Below are positions 53,100 to 61,665 of a DNA stretch of 64,000 nt, one piece after another. The DNA comes from Rahnella sikkimica (GTDB taxonomy: Bacteria > Pseudomonadota > Gammaproteobacteria > Enterobacterales > Enterobacteriaceae): NCBI RefSeq assembly GCF_002951615.1, contig NZ_CP019062.1:1302001-1366000 (forward strand), given 5' to 3'. The notes under the pieces are model-generated. The model did no database searches and had not been told where the DNA came from. It saw only the letters and a program-made list of their open reading frames with translations. Each line of letters opens with the position of its first letter. Positions within the stretch are counted from its first letter, which is position 1. Both the position numbers and the translations under genes were made by a program.

Positions 53100-54275
53100 C
53101 TACTTAAGCAGCACCTCGTACTGCGGGTTGAATTCATCAAAGATCGGCAACGCTGCCGCACCGAGCGCCGGGGTATCGCTGCCGGACATGCCGATGCGGA
53201 TCCGCGTGCCTTGCGCATAGCGGCTGCGGACCGAACTGTACAGCGGCGTCAGGCGTTTGATCAGCTTTTCCACCAGCGGTTTCGGCATGGTGCCGCCGAT
53301 AATCACGGTCTGGGCATCAAACACACATTCCATAATATTGATGGCCTGAAGCGCCGGTTCGACTGCCGTATCCAGCCATTTATCGAACAATGTTTCATCA
53401 ACGCTCAGCAAATCTTCCGGCATCGCTGACGTCGGATCCAGCCCGCAGGCTTCATACGCGGCCTGCAAAGAAACGTAGCGCTCAAGGCAACCTTTGTTGC
53501 CGCAATAACATTCGCGGCCGCCCGGTTGCACCACAATGTGGCCAACCTCGCCCGCATTATGTGCATGACCGGTGTAAATCCGCCCGTCGGTGAAGATCCC
53601 CGCGCCGAGGCCGGTGCCAATATAAAGATACACAAATGAAGAAAGTTGCTTGGCAATTCCGTGAAACCGCTCGCCGATGGCTGCCACCGTCGCATCGTTT
53701 TCAAGCGTAACCGGCCAGCCGGTAGAGACGCTCAGTCGCGCTTCAATATCAATATTATCCCAGCCGTGCAGCGTGGTCGGCCCCTGCGAAGAAATGCCTT
53801 CAACCCCAAACGGCCCCGGCATCACCACACCGACACCCAGCATTTTTCGCCAGTCGATTTTCACCTGTTGGCGCATTTCTTGCAGTATGTGATCGATGAG
53901 AGCCAGCGTGGGCTCAGGCTGAGGTTTCTGTATGGGGATCTGGTGGCGAAAACGCACCGTTCCCGTGAGATCCACCAGCACAATCAGCAGCGACTGATGA
54001 TCAAGATGGATGCCGATGGAATAGGCGCTGTCAGGATTGAGTGTCAGTGGCGTTGCCGGTTGACCCCGCCCGCCCGCACGACGCGGCAGATGGGAAGACA
54101 ATATGCCCGCCTGTTCGAGTTCGGTCGCAATATTGGACACCGTCTGCGGTGTGAGCGACGTCAGCCGCGCGATTTCCGCGCGGGTCAGCTCACCGTTGAG
54201 GCGGATGGCTTCGATGACGACCCGGCGATTGTGCGCGCGGGCATGTTCAAGATTGGTACCAGAAGTTGTTATCAC
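53100..54275 (-). CDS. ROK-family transcriptional regulator
   Basis: A 391-residue NagC/Mlc-type repressor. Starts at GTG 54275 (MITTSGTNLEHARAHNRR) with ACAAGG upstream; the frame opening at 54401 adds an unlikely leader. The N-terminal winged helix is visible (LTRAEIARLTSLTPQTVSNI). The ROK domain has YLYIGTGLGAGIF and the zinc site CYCGNKGCLERY. It is divergent from the ABC importer operon and two identical operator-like sites lie in the gap, so it very likely represses that operon. Confidence 0.9.
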   Translation of the reverse strand: MITTSGTNLEHARAHNRRVVIEAIRLNGELTRAEIARLTSLTPQTVSNIATELEQAGILSSHLPRRAGGRGQPATPLTLNPDSAYSIGIHLDHQSLLIVLVDLTGTVRFRHQIPIQKPQPEPTLALIDHILQEMRQQVKIDWRKMLGVGVVMPGPFGVEGISSQGPTTLHGWDNIDIEARLSVSTGWPVTLENDATVAAIGERFHGIAKQLSSFVYLYIGTGLGAGIFTDGRIYTGHAHNAGEVGHIVVQPGGRECYCGNKGCLERYVSLQAAYEACGLDPTSAMPEDLLSVDETLFDKWLDTAVEPALQAINIMECVFDAQTVIIGGTMPKPLVEKLIKRLTPLYSSVRSRYAQGTRIRIGMSGSDTPALGAAALPIFDEFNPQYEVLLK

Positions 54276-54326
54276 GGCCTTGTACCCAGAGGGGAAACCT
54301 GTGGGCAGTATGCGGAGAGTGATTAC

Positions 54327-54343
54327 AGCAATCAAATTGATTT
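54327..54343. promoter_or_regulatory. Operator-like palindrome, copy 1
   Basis: AGCAATCAAATTGATTT contains the near-palindrome AATCAAATTGATT. It is 52 bases before the ROK start and identical to copy 2 at 54542, which is the strongest evidence that it is a regulator site. Confidence 0.7.
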
Positions 54344-54541
54344 TATAAATATCAGAATATGAATATGACGATGCCATCACAGCTTTCAATGTTATTGGCA
54401 TGTTAATAATAATCGTCAGTCACTATTCAGTTCGATCAGTTTATAGAATTCGTTTTAAGCCTCAGGTAGCAAGTATCAATCCGGCAGGGACGCAGGGGTT
54501 GCCGACAGTGACGGCCATCCCACTTTTTTTTAGCCGATTAA

Positions 54542-54558
54542 AGCAATCAAATTGATTT
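54542..54558. promoter_or_regulatory. Operator-like palindrome, copy 2
   Basis: The same 17 bases as copy 1 lie 32 bases before the binding-protein ATG. Two matching sites suggest DNA looping by a dimeric or tetrameric ROK repressor. Confidence 0.7.
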
Positions 54559-54589
54559 AATAAACCTAACCCTGTTTCGGAGAATGACG

Positions 54590-55840
54590 ATGAGCCTACG
54601 ACTTACCCCTGCGGCCACCCTGTGCGCCCTCTCTGCCCTCACTCTGGGATATTCCGCCAGCGCGCTGGCAGAAACTACGCTCAGTGCCCTGTTTATGACT
54701 CAGGCGGCGTACAGCGAAGCCGATATCCGCGCCATGACGGCGGACTTCACCAAACAACACCCTGACATCAAAGTGAATCTGGAATTTGTGCCTTACGAAG
54801 CGCTTCACGACAAAATCGTGGCCGCGCGCGGTGCCGGTGACAAAGGTTATGACGTGGTGCTGTTCGATGCGATCTGGCCAGCCGAATTCAACAAATACGG
54901 CCTGTTACAGGACGTCACGGCGCGTATTCCTGCCGACGAAAGCAGCAAGATTTTCGACGGCGCGATTTCTACCGTGACCTACAAAGACAAACGCTGGGGT
55001 ATGCCGTGGATCCTCGACACCAAATATCTGTATTACAACAAAGCCATGCTGGCAAAAGCCGGGATCACCACCCCGCCTGCGACCTGGGCTGACGTGGAGA
55101 AGCAGTCTGAGATCCTGAAAGAAAAAGGCATCGTGAAATTCCCGCTGGTCTGGAGCTGGTCACAATCCGAAGCCTTGCTGTGCGACTACACCACGTTGGT
55201 TTCGGCGTTTAAAGGCGATTTCTACAAAGACGGCAAGCTGAACTTCACCAATACCGGCGCAATGAAAGCCATCAACTACATGAAAGAGACGCTGGATAAA
55301 GGGCTGACCAATCCGAATTCCCGCGAATATCTGGAAGAAGACGTGCGTAAGTCCTTCTCCAACGGTGACGCGGCCTTCGCGCTGAACTGGACCTACATGT
55401 ACAACATGGCCAACGACCCGAAACAAAGCAAAGTCGCGGGTAATGTCGGTGTGATCCCGGCACCGGGCGAAACCGCAGGCGGCGCGTCGGGCGTGAACGG
55501 TTCGATGGGCCTGGGCATCGCCAAAGCCAGTGCGCATCCGGATCAGGCATGGGAATTCATCAGCTATATGACCTCCCAGCCGGTACAGGATAAATACGCC
55601 AAACTGAGCCTGCCAATCTGGAAATCCTCATATGACGACCCGGCGGTGCAGAAAGATCAGGAAGCCCTGATTGCGGCGGCAAAAGTCTCGCTGAACGTGA
55701 TGCTCTCGCGCCCGGTGACGGCGGATTACTCACGCTTGTCGAACATTTTGCAGCAAAACATTCAGGCGGTATTGCAGGGTAAAACCCCGGCGAAAGACGG
55801 TATGGAAGCCGCAACCACAGCCGCTGACCGTTTACGTTAA
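54590..55840 (+). CDS. ABC sugar-type periplasmic binding protein
   Basis: A 416-residue solute-binding protein of family 1 (carbohydrate). The ATG at 54590 has CGGAG 7 bases upstream; the one at 54584 is too close. The signal peptide ends SALA at about residue 27. The mature part starts ETTLSALFMTQAAYSEADIRAM, typical of the MalE-like fold. The sugar is unknown. It is the first gene of a five-gene operon. Confidence 0.9.
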   Translation: MSLRLTPAATLCALSALTLGYSASALAETTLSALFMTQAAYSEADIRAMTADFTKQHPDIKVNLEFVPYEALHDKIVAARGAGDKGYDVVLFDAIWPAEFNKYGLLQDVTARIPADESSKIFDGAISTVTYKDKRWGMPWILDTKYLYYNKAMLAKAGITTPPATWADVEKQSEILKEKGIVKFPLVWSWSQSEALLCDYTTLVSAFKGDFYKDGKLNFTNTGAMKAINYMKETLDKGLTNPNSREYLEEDVRKSFSNGDAAFALNWTYMYNMANDPKQSKVAGNVGVIPAPGETAGGASGVNGSMGLGIAKASAHPDQAWEFISYMTSQPVQDKYAKLSLPIWKSSYDDPAVQKDQEALIAAAKVSLNVMLSRPVTADYSRLSNILQQNIQAVLQGKTPAKDGMEAATTAADRLR

Positions 55841-55909
55841 GTTTTTTTAAAGCCAACACAACGCCCCGGATACTGCGGTATGCGGGGCGCACCAACACCA
55901 CGGAAAACT

Positions 55910-56812
55910 ATGCTGACTTTACCGCAACGAGAACGTCGACAAGCCTGGTTGCTCCTTGCGCCCATGTTGTTAATGATGTTTCTGCTGACCGCCTGGCCGC
56001 TGGCCCGCACGCTGTGGCTCAGTTTCACCGACGCTGGCCTGATTGGCGACGGTTCTGCGCCCAACTGGGTCGGCAGCGACAATTTTATTTATGCCCTGAC
56101 CGATCCGGATTTTCGCGCCGCGCTGTGGCGGACGCTCTACTTCACCGTGGTTTCGGTGATTTTCGAAGGCTTCATCGGCGTGCTGGTGGCACTGCTGCTT
56201 AACCAGAAATTTTGGGGACGCAGCGCCTTACGCGTACTGGTGATTTTGCCGTGGGCGCTGCCGACGATTGTCAACGCCACAATGTGGCGGCTGAACTTCA
56301 ATCCGGACTACGGCAGCATCAACGCCCTGCTTTCCCAGCTTGGCCTGATTGATACCTACCGCAGCTGGCTCGGCGACCCGTCATCGGCCATTAACGCCGT
56401 GATGTTTGCCGATATCTGGAAGAACTATCCGCTGATCACCCTGCTGGTGCTGGCGGCGCTGCAAACCATTCCTGAGGATTTGTTTGAAGCGGCGCGGCTC
56501 GACGGCGCGTCGGCGTTCCTGCGTTTTCGTAAAATCACCTTACCGGCGATTGCGGCTCCGCTGGCGGTAGCGCTGATTTTGCGCACCATCGACGCGTTTA
56601 AAGTCTTCGACATTATTTACGTGATGACCCGCGGCGGCCCGCTCGACAGCACCAAAACCGTCAGTTTCTTCGTTTATCAGGAATCTTTCAGCTATCTGCG
56701 CGCAGGCAGCGGTGCCGCTTACGCCATTCTCATGACGCTGATTTGCGCCCTGTTAATTCTGGTTTATATGGTCATGCTGCTGCGCCAGCGCCGTTCGGGG
56801 AACGCAGAATGA
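55910..56812 (+). CDS. ABC sugar transporter permease (MalF-like)
   Basis: A 300-residue inner-membrane permease with about six spans, the first at residues 14-34. The EAA loop is in EDLFEAARLDGASAFLRFRKITLP. Its stop overlaps the next permease start (ATGA at 56809-56812). The start is taken at 55910 with GGAA upstream; a longer frame begins at 55880. Confidence 0.9.
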   Translation: MLTLPQRERRQAWLLLAPMLLMMFLLTAWPLARTLWLSFTDAGLIGDGSAPNWVGSDNFIYALTDPDFRAALWRTLYFTVVSVIFEGFIGVLVALLLNQKFWGRSALRVLVILPWALPTIVNATMWRLNFNPDYGSINALLSQLGLIDTYRSWLGDPSSAINAVMFADIWKNYPLITLLVLAALQTIPEDLFEAARLDGASAFLRFRKITLPAIAAPLAVALILRTIDAFKVFDIIYVMTRGGPLDSTKTVSFFVYQESFSYLRAGSGAAYAILMTLICALLILVYMVMLLRQRRSGNAE

Positions 56813-57648
56813 AACAGAAAATCCGACTCGTATTACGTTATCTCGCCGCGCTGATTCTGGCCGTATCCATTCTCGCGCCGCTGGTGTGGATGTTCCTGAT
56901 GAGCGTCAGTTCAGCGGAAGATCTGACCCGCATTCCGCTGGAATGGCTGCCGCGCCACTGGGATTTCAGCCGTTACGCCAGCCTGCTGACGCTTCAGGCC
57001 GGGCAACCGGGCGCGCTGTTCCTGCATGCGCTGGGCAACAGTTTGCTGGTGGCCTGCGGGGCGACACTTATTTCCCTGCTGCTGGCAATTCCGGCGGCGT
57101 ACAGCTTCTCACGCTATCCGGGCCGCGACGGCTGGCTGTTTGGCAGTCTGGCTATTTATATGGTGCCGCCGGTGGCGTTCGTTCTGCCCCTGTATTTCAT
57201 CCTTGAAAAGCTGACTCTGCTCAACACCCATCTCGGGCTGATCCTGGTGTATTGCTCGATGATCCTGCCGTTCCTGACCTGGATGCTGAAAAACCAGTTC
57301 GATTCCTTACCGGTGGATATCGAACAGGCGTCGCGGCTTGATGGTTTGCGTTACTGGCAGGTGTTGTTGCGTATCACCCTGCCTCTGGCGAAACCGGCGC
57401 TCGGCGCTTCGGCGATGTTCGGCTGGCTGCTGGCCTGGGATGAATTTTTCTACGCCCTGCTGTTTACCAACAATATCGACGCCCAGACGTTGCCGGTGAC
57501 GATTGCCGGATTCACCGCCGGACGCGCCACCGATGACGGGCTGATTGCCGCTGTCGGCATTCTTGCGGCCATTCCGCCGCTCTTTATTGCGCTCTGGCTG
57601 CAAAAAACGCTGGTCAGCGGGTTAACCGCCGGCGGCAGCAAAGGCTGA
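56809..57648 (+). CDS. ABC sugar transporter permease (MalG-like)
   Basis: A 279-residue permease, the partner of the preceding gene, with six spans and the EAA loop in VDIEQASRLDGLRYWQVLLRITLP. Starts at ATG 56809 inside the previous stop. It is followed after 25 bases by the sugar kinase gene. Confidence 0.9.
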   Translation: MKQKIRLVLRYLAALILAVSILAPLVWMFLMSVSSAEDLTRIPLEWLPRHWDFSRYASLLTLQAGQPGALFLHALGNSLLVACGATLISLLLAIPAAYSFSRYPGRDGWLFGSLAIYMVPPVAFVLPLYFILEKLTLLNTHLGLILVYCSMILPFLTWMLKNQFDSLPVDIEQASRLDGLRYWQVLLRITLPLAKPALGASAMFGWLLAWDEFFYALLFTNNIDAQTLPVTIAGFTAGRATDDGLIAAVGILAAIPPLFIALWLQKTLVSGLTAGGSKG

Positions 57649-57673
57649 TTATGAACATCAGGGAATCTCATCA

Positions 57674-58627
57674 ATGATTACAAGACCTGACACCCGCGCC
57701 ACGCTGTATGTGGTGGGCAATATTAACGTGGATTTAATCATGAGCACTTTGCACGCGTGGCCGAAAAAAGGCACCGAAGCGATGCTCGAAAGCAGCTCTC
57801 TGCGCCCCGGCGGTTCTGCCGGAAACTGCGCGCTGGCGCTGTCGGCGCTGGATGTTCCGCACCGGCTGGTGGCCAATCAGGGCAACGACCAGTTCACCGG
57901 CTGGCTGGCGAGTTTGTTCCCGGAAAGCGCGCCGCACTGGCCGACCTGCGACTGCGAAACGTCGCTGACGTTTGGCGTCACGCATCCGGATCACGAACGG
58001 ACGTTTTTCAGTAATCAGGGGCATATCGTCCGCCTTTCCATGCAGGATGTTCTGCCGCAGCTGCCGGAACGCGCGCAGCCGGGCGACTGGGTTTTGCTGT
58101 GCGGAACCTGGCTGTGTACGGCGCTGTATGCGGAGTATCCGCAACTTCTTTCTGCACTCAGAAGCCGGGGCTATCGCGTCGCCATCGACAGCGGCTGGCC
58201 GCCGGAAGACTGGAGCGACACGCTGCGTAAACAGGCCGCGCAATGGCTGCCGTTCTGCGATGCGCTGCTGCTCAATGAAGTCGAAACCCTCGGGCTCGCC
58301 GGTGCCGAAACGCTGGACGCCGCCGCGCAAAAACTGCTGACGCAGATGGCTGACAATGCTTTTTGTGTTGCGAAATGCGGCCCGGACGGCGCGCGCCTGT
58401 GGGCTGCGGATCAGACGTTGCATCAGCACGCCGAACCGGTTGAGGTGGTCGATACCATCGGCGCCGGAGACAGTTTTAACGCCGGATTCTTATCCGCGCT
58501 GATTTATGGCCTGCCGCCTGCCACGGCGTTGCAATGGGGTGTCCGCGTCGCCGGTTGTGCGATCAGCAGTTCCCCGCGCCGTTATCCTGACTGGCAATCG
58601 CTTTTTGGCCTTGTGGAGAAACTCTGA
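57674..58627 (+). CDS. PfkB-family carbohydrate kinase
   Basis: A 317-residue ribokinase-like kinase. Sugar-binding N-terminal segment VVGNINVDLIMSTLHAWPKKGTEAML and the PfkB signature VDTIGAGDSFNAGFLSALIYG near residues 257-277, including the catalytic Asp. Its place in the importer operon suggests it phosphorylates the imported sugar or nucleoside. Spacing to the ATPase is zero: its stop ends at 58627 and the next ATG is at 58628. Confidence 0.9.
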   Translation: MITRPDTRATLYVVGNINVDLIMSTLHAWPKKGTEAMLESSSLRPGGSAGNCALALSALDVPHRLVANQGNDQFTGWLASLFPESAPHWPTCDCETSLTFGVTHPDHERTFFSNQGHIVRLSMQDVLPQLPERAQPGDWVLLCGTWLCTALYAEYPQLLSALRSRGYRVAIDSGWPPEDWSDTLRKQAAQWLPFCDALLLNEVETLGLAGAETLDAAAQKLLTQMADNAFCVAKCGPDGARLWAADQTLHQHAEPVEVVDTIGAGDSFNAGFLSALIYGLPPATALQWGVRVAGCAISSSPRRYPDWQSLFGLVEKL

Positions 58628-59716
58628 ATGGCTCTGGTAGAACTGGTAAAAGTCGCCAAACATTATGGCAAAGTACAGGTGCTCAAACCGCTGGATCTGA
58701 CCATCCCCGATGGCAGCTTTACCGTGCTGGTCGGGCCGTCCGGCTGCGGTAAATCCACCCTTCTGCGACTGCTGGCCGGGCTGGAATCCTTATCCGACGG
58801 CGACATCCTGCTCGATAAACAACAAATCAATAATCTTGACCCGGCGGATCGTGATATCGCCATGGTCTTCCAGAGTTACGCGCTCTATCCGCACCTGACC
58901 GTGGCCGAAAACATGGCGTTTCACATGCAGGTGAAAAAGGTGCCGAAAGCCGAACAGCAGGCCAAAGTACAGCAGGCGGCAAAAGTGTTAGGCATCGATC
59001 ATCTGCTGAAACGCCTGCCGAAAGATTTGTCCGGCGGGCAGCGCCAGCGTGTTGCGATGGGCCGCGCGCTGGTGCGTAATCCGAAAGTTTTCCTGTTCGA
59101 CGAACCGCTGTCTAACCTGGATGCGCAACTGCGCATGGAGCTGCGGGCGGAAATCAAATCGCTGCACCAGCAGTTCCGCACCACCACGGTTTACGTCACG
59201 CACGATCAGATTGAGGCCATGACGCTGGCGGATAACATTGTGGTGATGAAAGACGGTTTTATCGTGCAGCAAGGCGATCCGCTGTCGATTTACGACAAAC
59301 CGGTGAACACCTTTGTGGCGCGCTTTATCGGTTCACCGCCGATGAATTTACTCAGCGGCGTGTTCCAGAGCATCGGTGGAAAACCGAGCGTGACCTGTAA
59401 TCAGCTGTGGTTCGAACTGCCGGAGAAATGGGCGTTACAGGCGCGACATTCCGAAGGCGACCCGGTGACGCTCGGCCTGCGTCCGCATGACCTCAAACCG
59501 GTTCAGCACAGCGCACAACCCGCCGCCACGCTGCGTCTGCTGGAAGTCACCGGCGAAAGCAGCCTGCTGCACATCGACTGGAGCGGCTTCCCGCTGCACG
59601 TCCAGTTCGCCGGCCGCGCCCGCGTGAGCACCGATCAACCGCTGTACCTCGAAGCTAACAGCGACGCCATTCATCTGTTCGATGCCCAGACAGGGGAACG
59701 GCTGGCAGAGGGGTAA
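58628..59716 (+). CDS. ABC sugar transporter ATP-binding protein (UgpC/MsmX type)
   Basis: A 362-residue ATPase, last gene of the operon. It has Walker A GPSGCGKST at residues 37-45, signature LSGGQRQRVAMGRAL, Walker B VFLFDEPLSNLDAQL and a C-terminal TOBE domain. Its 3' end (59651-59716) is partly duplicated in degenerate form at 61541-61611 on the far side of the Rhs island. Confidence 0.93.
   Translation: MALVELVKVAKHYGKVQVLKPLDLTIPDGSFTVLVGPSGCGKSTLLRLLAGLESLSDGDILLDKQQINNLDPADRDIAMVFQSYALYPHLTVAENMAFHMQVKKVPKAEQQAKVQQAAKVLGIDHLLKRLPKDLSGGQRQRVAMGRALVRNPKVFLFDEPLSNLDAQLRMELRAEIKSLHQQFRTTTVYVTHDQIEAMTLADNIVVMKDGFIVQQGDPLSIYDKPVNTFVARFIGSPPMNLLSGVFQSIGGKPSVTCNQLWFELPEKWALQARHSEGDPVTLGLRPHDLKPVQHSAQPAATLRLLEVTGESSLLHIDWSGFPLHVQFAGRARVSTDQPLYLEANSDAIHLFDAQTGERLAEG
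59651..59716 (+). repeat. Left copy of the direct repeat flanking the Rhs island
   Basis: This is the 3' end of the intact ATPase gene. It aligns with 61541-61611 (GAAGCTAACAGCGACGCCAT on the left, GAAGCGAACAGCGACGCCAT on the right, then matching GAACGGCTGGCAGAGGGG type sequence) with about ten differences and a few indels. Confidence 0.8.
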
Positions 59717-59719
59717 GCG

Positions 59720-59760
59720 CTTAGCCAGGTCCCCTGATATTTCTAAGGGGCCTGGCTAAA
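59720..59760 (+). terminator. Strong terminator of the sugar importer operon
   Basis: TTAGCCAGG-tCCCCT and AGGGG-CCTGGCTAA form a long stem right after the operon. It also marks the left edge of the Rhs island. Confidence 0.85.
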
Positions 59761-59918
59761 ATATGCAGCATAATTAAAGTCAGGGAAGTATTCATTCCAC
59801 TTTATCTTTTGTGCCTCAATCCCTTTGACAGCTCTGTCGTCTAAACAAATTCTCTCAATCATGACAGATTCTTTAATTATCAAGCTTGCTCATTAAACAC
59901 TCCGCCAATAAACATCAC
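59761..59918. other. AT-rich tail between operon and immunity gene
   Basis: About 160 AT-rich bases, with base composition close to the Rhs tip and unlike the operon on the left. No gene is seen. Confidence 0.4.
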
Positions 59919-60254
59919 CTACTCACCAACTTTAATTAATTTGTCATTACTAAATGATAGTTTAATATTGCCGACCCAGATAACATTCTCATCATCTTTT
60001 TTAATTATTTCATTTTCATACTGAGTGGGTTTCAATTCAGTTTTAATTTTCCCCAGGACACTTTTCGTCGATTCCCCGAGCCACTCATTTTCAAGCAGTA
60101 TTTCCAATGCATTAGTCGTTTGAGTACTGTTATTAACGCATTATTCACTATAAGAAAGTGTAATCGAGCGATCGATCCATAAATAAGCAAAGCAAACACA
60201 AGAAATTAGTGATAAAAGAAGTAAAAAAGAAAGAATTGCAGTTGTTTTTTTCAT
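59919..60254 (-). pseudogene. Rhs-associated immunity protein (Imm58-like), interrupted by an in-frame stop
   Basis: Reading from ATG 60254 gives a signal or membrane segment (MKKTTAILSFLLLLSLISCV), then ...ITLSYSE followed by a TAA at 60141-60143. The same frame then continues to the natural stop at 59919 with CVNNSTQTTNALEILLEN and WVGNIKLSFSNDKLIKVGE, for 112 codons in all. The shape (short membrane anchor plus a small domain with VGNIKLSFSNDKL near the end) resembles Imm58-type immunity proteins. Stop origin CAA to TAA would restore Gln. It begins 6 bases after the toxin stop, with its Shine-Dalgarno inside the toxin's last codons. Confidence 0.65.
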
Positions 60255-60259
60255 GATTT

Positions 60260-61258
60260 TCACTCTCCTGCTTCTAATGCTTTTTCAGCAAAAGTTCTAC
60301 ATTGATTTGAACTAAACGGATTCCAATTGTATTTATCTCTATCTTTGTTTTTTGCAACATTTTCGGCATATTTGTAAACCTTGTTTTGGTCGGCATTTGC
60401 ATTACAGGTTAATTGCGCAGATGTTCCTTTACCTGCTTTAGTGGCTAATGAAGTTAGCAATTTATCCATAGAGGCTTCCGTTGGGGAACCATCAGGTCCA
60501 ATTTCCAGATTAGGGACGGAGATTTTACGAATATTTCCATCTTCCGATGGAAGTTTAGAGCCTATAACTCCCGCCGCACTAGGGTTATACCTTCCATATT
60601 CATAATATTGAGTTGTACCTTTTTTATCATATCCGAGAGAGCCAGCATGTCCACCAAGCCATGTGCTCGTTTTCCCTTCAGCATACTCTATTGGATAGTC
60701 TGGAAATAAAACGGTACACGCAGCCAGTCCCAATGGATCCATCCCAAGAACCGGATCCAATGGATAACCATATAAATTCCATCCCCCTCTCAACCCAATC
60801 GGATCCTGCGTAATATAGCGTCCCTGCATCGGATCATAATAACGGTGACGGTTGTAATGCAGCCCCGATTCTTCGTCGTAATGCTGGCCCTGCATTCTGA
60901 TGGGCTGACGCAGTTTGTACGGGTTAAAGATATCCACCGCGTTGCCCCAGACATCCATGACCGCGCTCCATTCAACTTTGCTGGTTTTGTGGTTGATGAG
61001 CGCAATCGGCGTGCCGAGATGGTCGCAGTGATAGAGGTGAATTTTCAGCGCGTCGCCCTGCGGCATCGGGTCGAGCCACAGCGCCAGGTTTTCGGCTTTC
61101 AGGCCGATGGCGTCCAGCCGCTGCTGATTGTCGTCGCTGAGACGATTTTTGCGGATGTCCTTTTCGATTTCATTCAGGCGCAGATGCAGTTCAGTCGGCA
61201 ACACGCTGCCGTTTTCCTCTTCGAGTTTCTCCGCCAGCGAACGGTGGCTGTCTTCCAT
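60260..61258 (-). CDS. Truncated Rhs core with C-terminal toxin domain (orphan Rhs tip)
   Basis: The 332 residues start with a rod-end segment and the last RHS repeats (HLYHCDHLGTPIALINH, YNRHRYYDPMQGRYITQDP). The self-cleavage marker follows as DPIGL...DPLGLA near residue 175. After that comes a 155-residue toxin domain with GHAG, YEYGRY and, near the end, NQCRTFAEKALEAG. An early His and a late Cys recall permuted papain-like folds, so a peptidase or acyltransferase toxin is possible (inference). The coding homology extends upstream to 61354 but is closed by a stop at 61355-61357, so most of the Rhs body is missing. It is AT-richer than its neighbours. Confidence 0.8.
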   Translation of the reverse strand: MEDSHRSLAEKLEEENGSVLPTELHLRLNEIEKDIRKNRLSDDNQQRLDAIGLKAENLALWLDPMPQGDALKIHLYHCDHLGTPIALINHKTSKVEWSAVMDVWGNAVDIFNPYKLRQPIRMQGQHYDEESGLHYNRHRYYDPMQGRYITQDPIGLRGGWNLYGYPLDPVLGMDPLGLAACTVLFPDYPIEYAEGKTSTWLGGHAGSLGYDKKGTTQYYEYGRYNPSAAGVIGSKLPSEDGNIRKISVPNLEIGPDGSPTEASMDKLLTSLATKAGKGTSAQLTCNANADQNKVYKYAENVAKNKDRDKYNWNPFSSNQCRTFAEKALEAGE

Positions 61259-61540
61259 GCGCGCGTGTTCGGCGCGCAGCAGCGGGACGAAGCTGTTCGG
61301 GTGATAAATCGTATGCAGCTGCGTGTCGCGGTTTTCGGTCAGCGGGAAATCCGGTCATGAGCAAATCCTTTTAGGTCAGGCGTCCGTGGAATGATTGATT
61401 TGAAGGCGAGGTATTTATCGTTTTATTCACGGAATAAATACAAACAAATCAATCATATGCGAGAAGTTAAGCTTTAAAGAGGATGTGCGTTGTGAGGAGG
61501 TTCACAGGTGTGAGGAAAGCAGAAAAAGTGAAGGGAATTT

Positions 61541-61611
61541 GAAGCGAACAGCGACGCCATTCGTCTGCCCGATGCACGACCAGGGCGAACGGCTGGCGGA
61601 GGGGAAGATGT
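61541..61611 (+). repeat. Right, degenerate copy of the ATPase 3' end
   Basis: This partial duplicate of 59651-59716 has lost its reading frame through small indels. It marks the right border of the inserted Rhs tip. Confidence 0.8.
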
Positions 61612-61617
61612 AATGAA

Positions 61618-61650
61618 AAATCCCCGTCATCGCTGCCGGGGATTGCTTTA
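61618..61650 (-). terminator. Terminator after the YiiG-like gene
   Basis: AATCCCC-gtcatcgctgcc-GGGGATT; on the minus strand it is followed by a T-run. It ends the transcript of the lipoprotein gene. Confidence 0.75.
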
Positions 61651-61665
61651 GTTAGTGCTTATTTC

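Larger units (their letters stand above)
54276..54589. other. Divergent control region of the ROK gene and ABC operon
   Basis: The gap holds the two 17-base operator-like copies at 54327-54343 and 54542-54558, one close to each gene. The rest is AT-rich without an obvious gene or further site. Confidence 0.6.
61355..61665. other. Right flank of Rhs island
   Basis: This non-coding stretch contains the degenerate right copy of the flanking repeat (61541-61611) and the terminator serving the YiiG-like gene. The segment 61380-61540 shows no recognisable feature. Confidence 0.5.
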
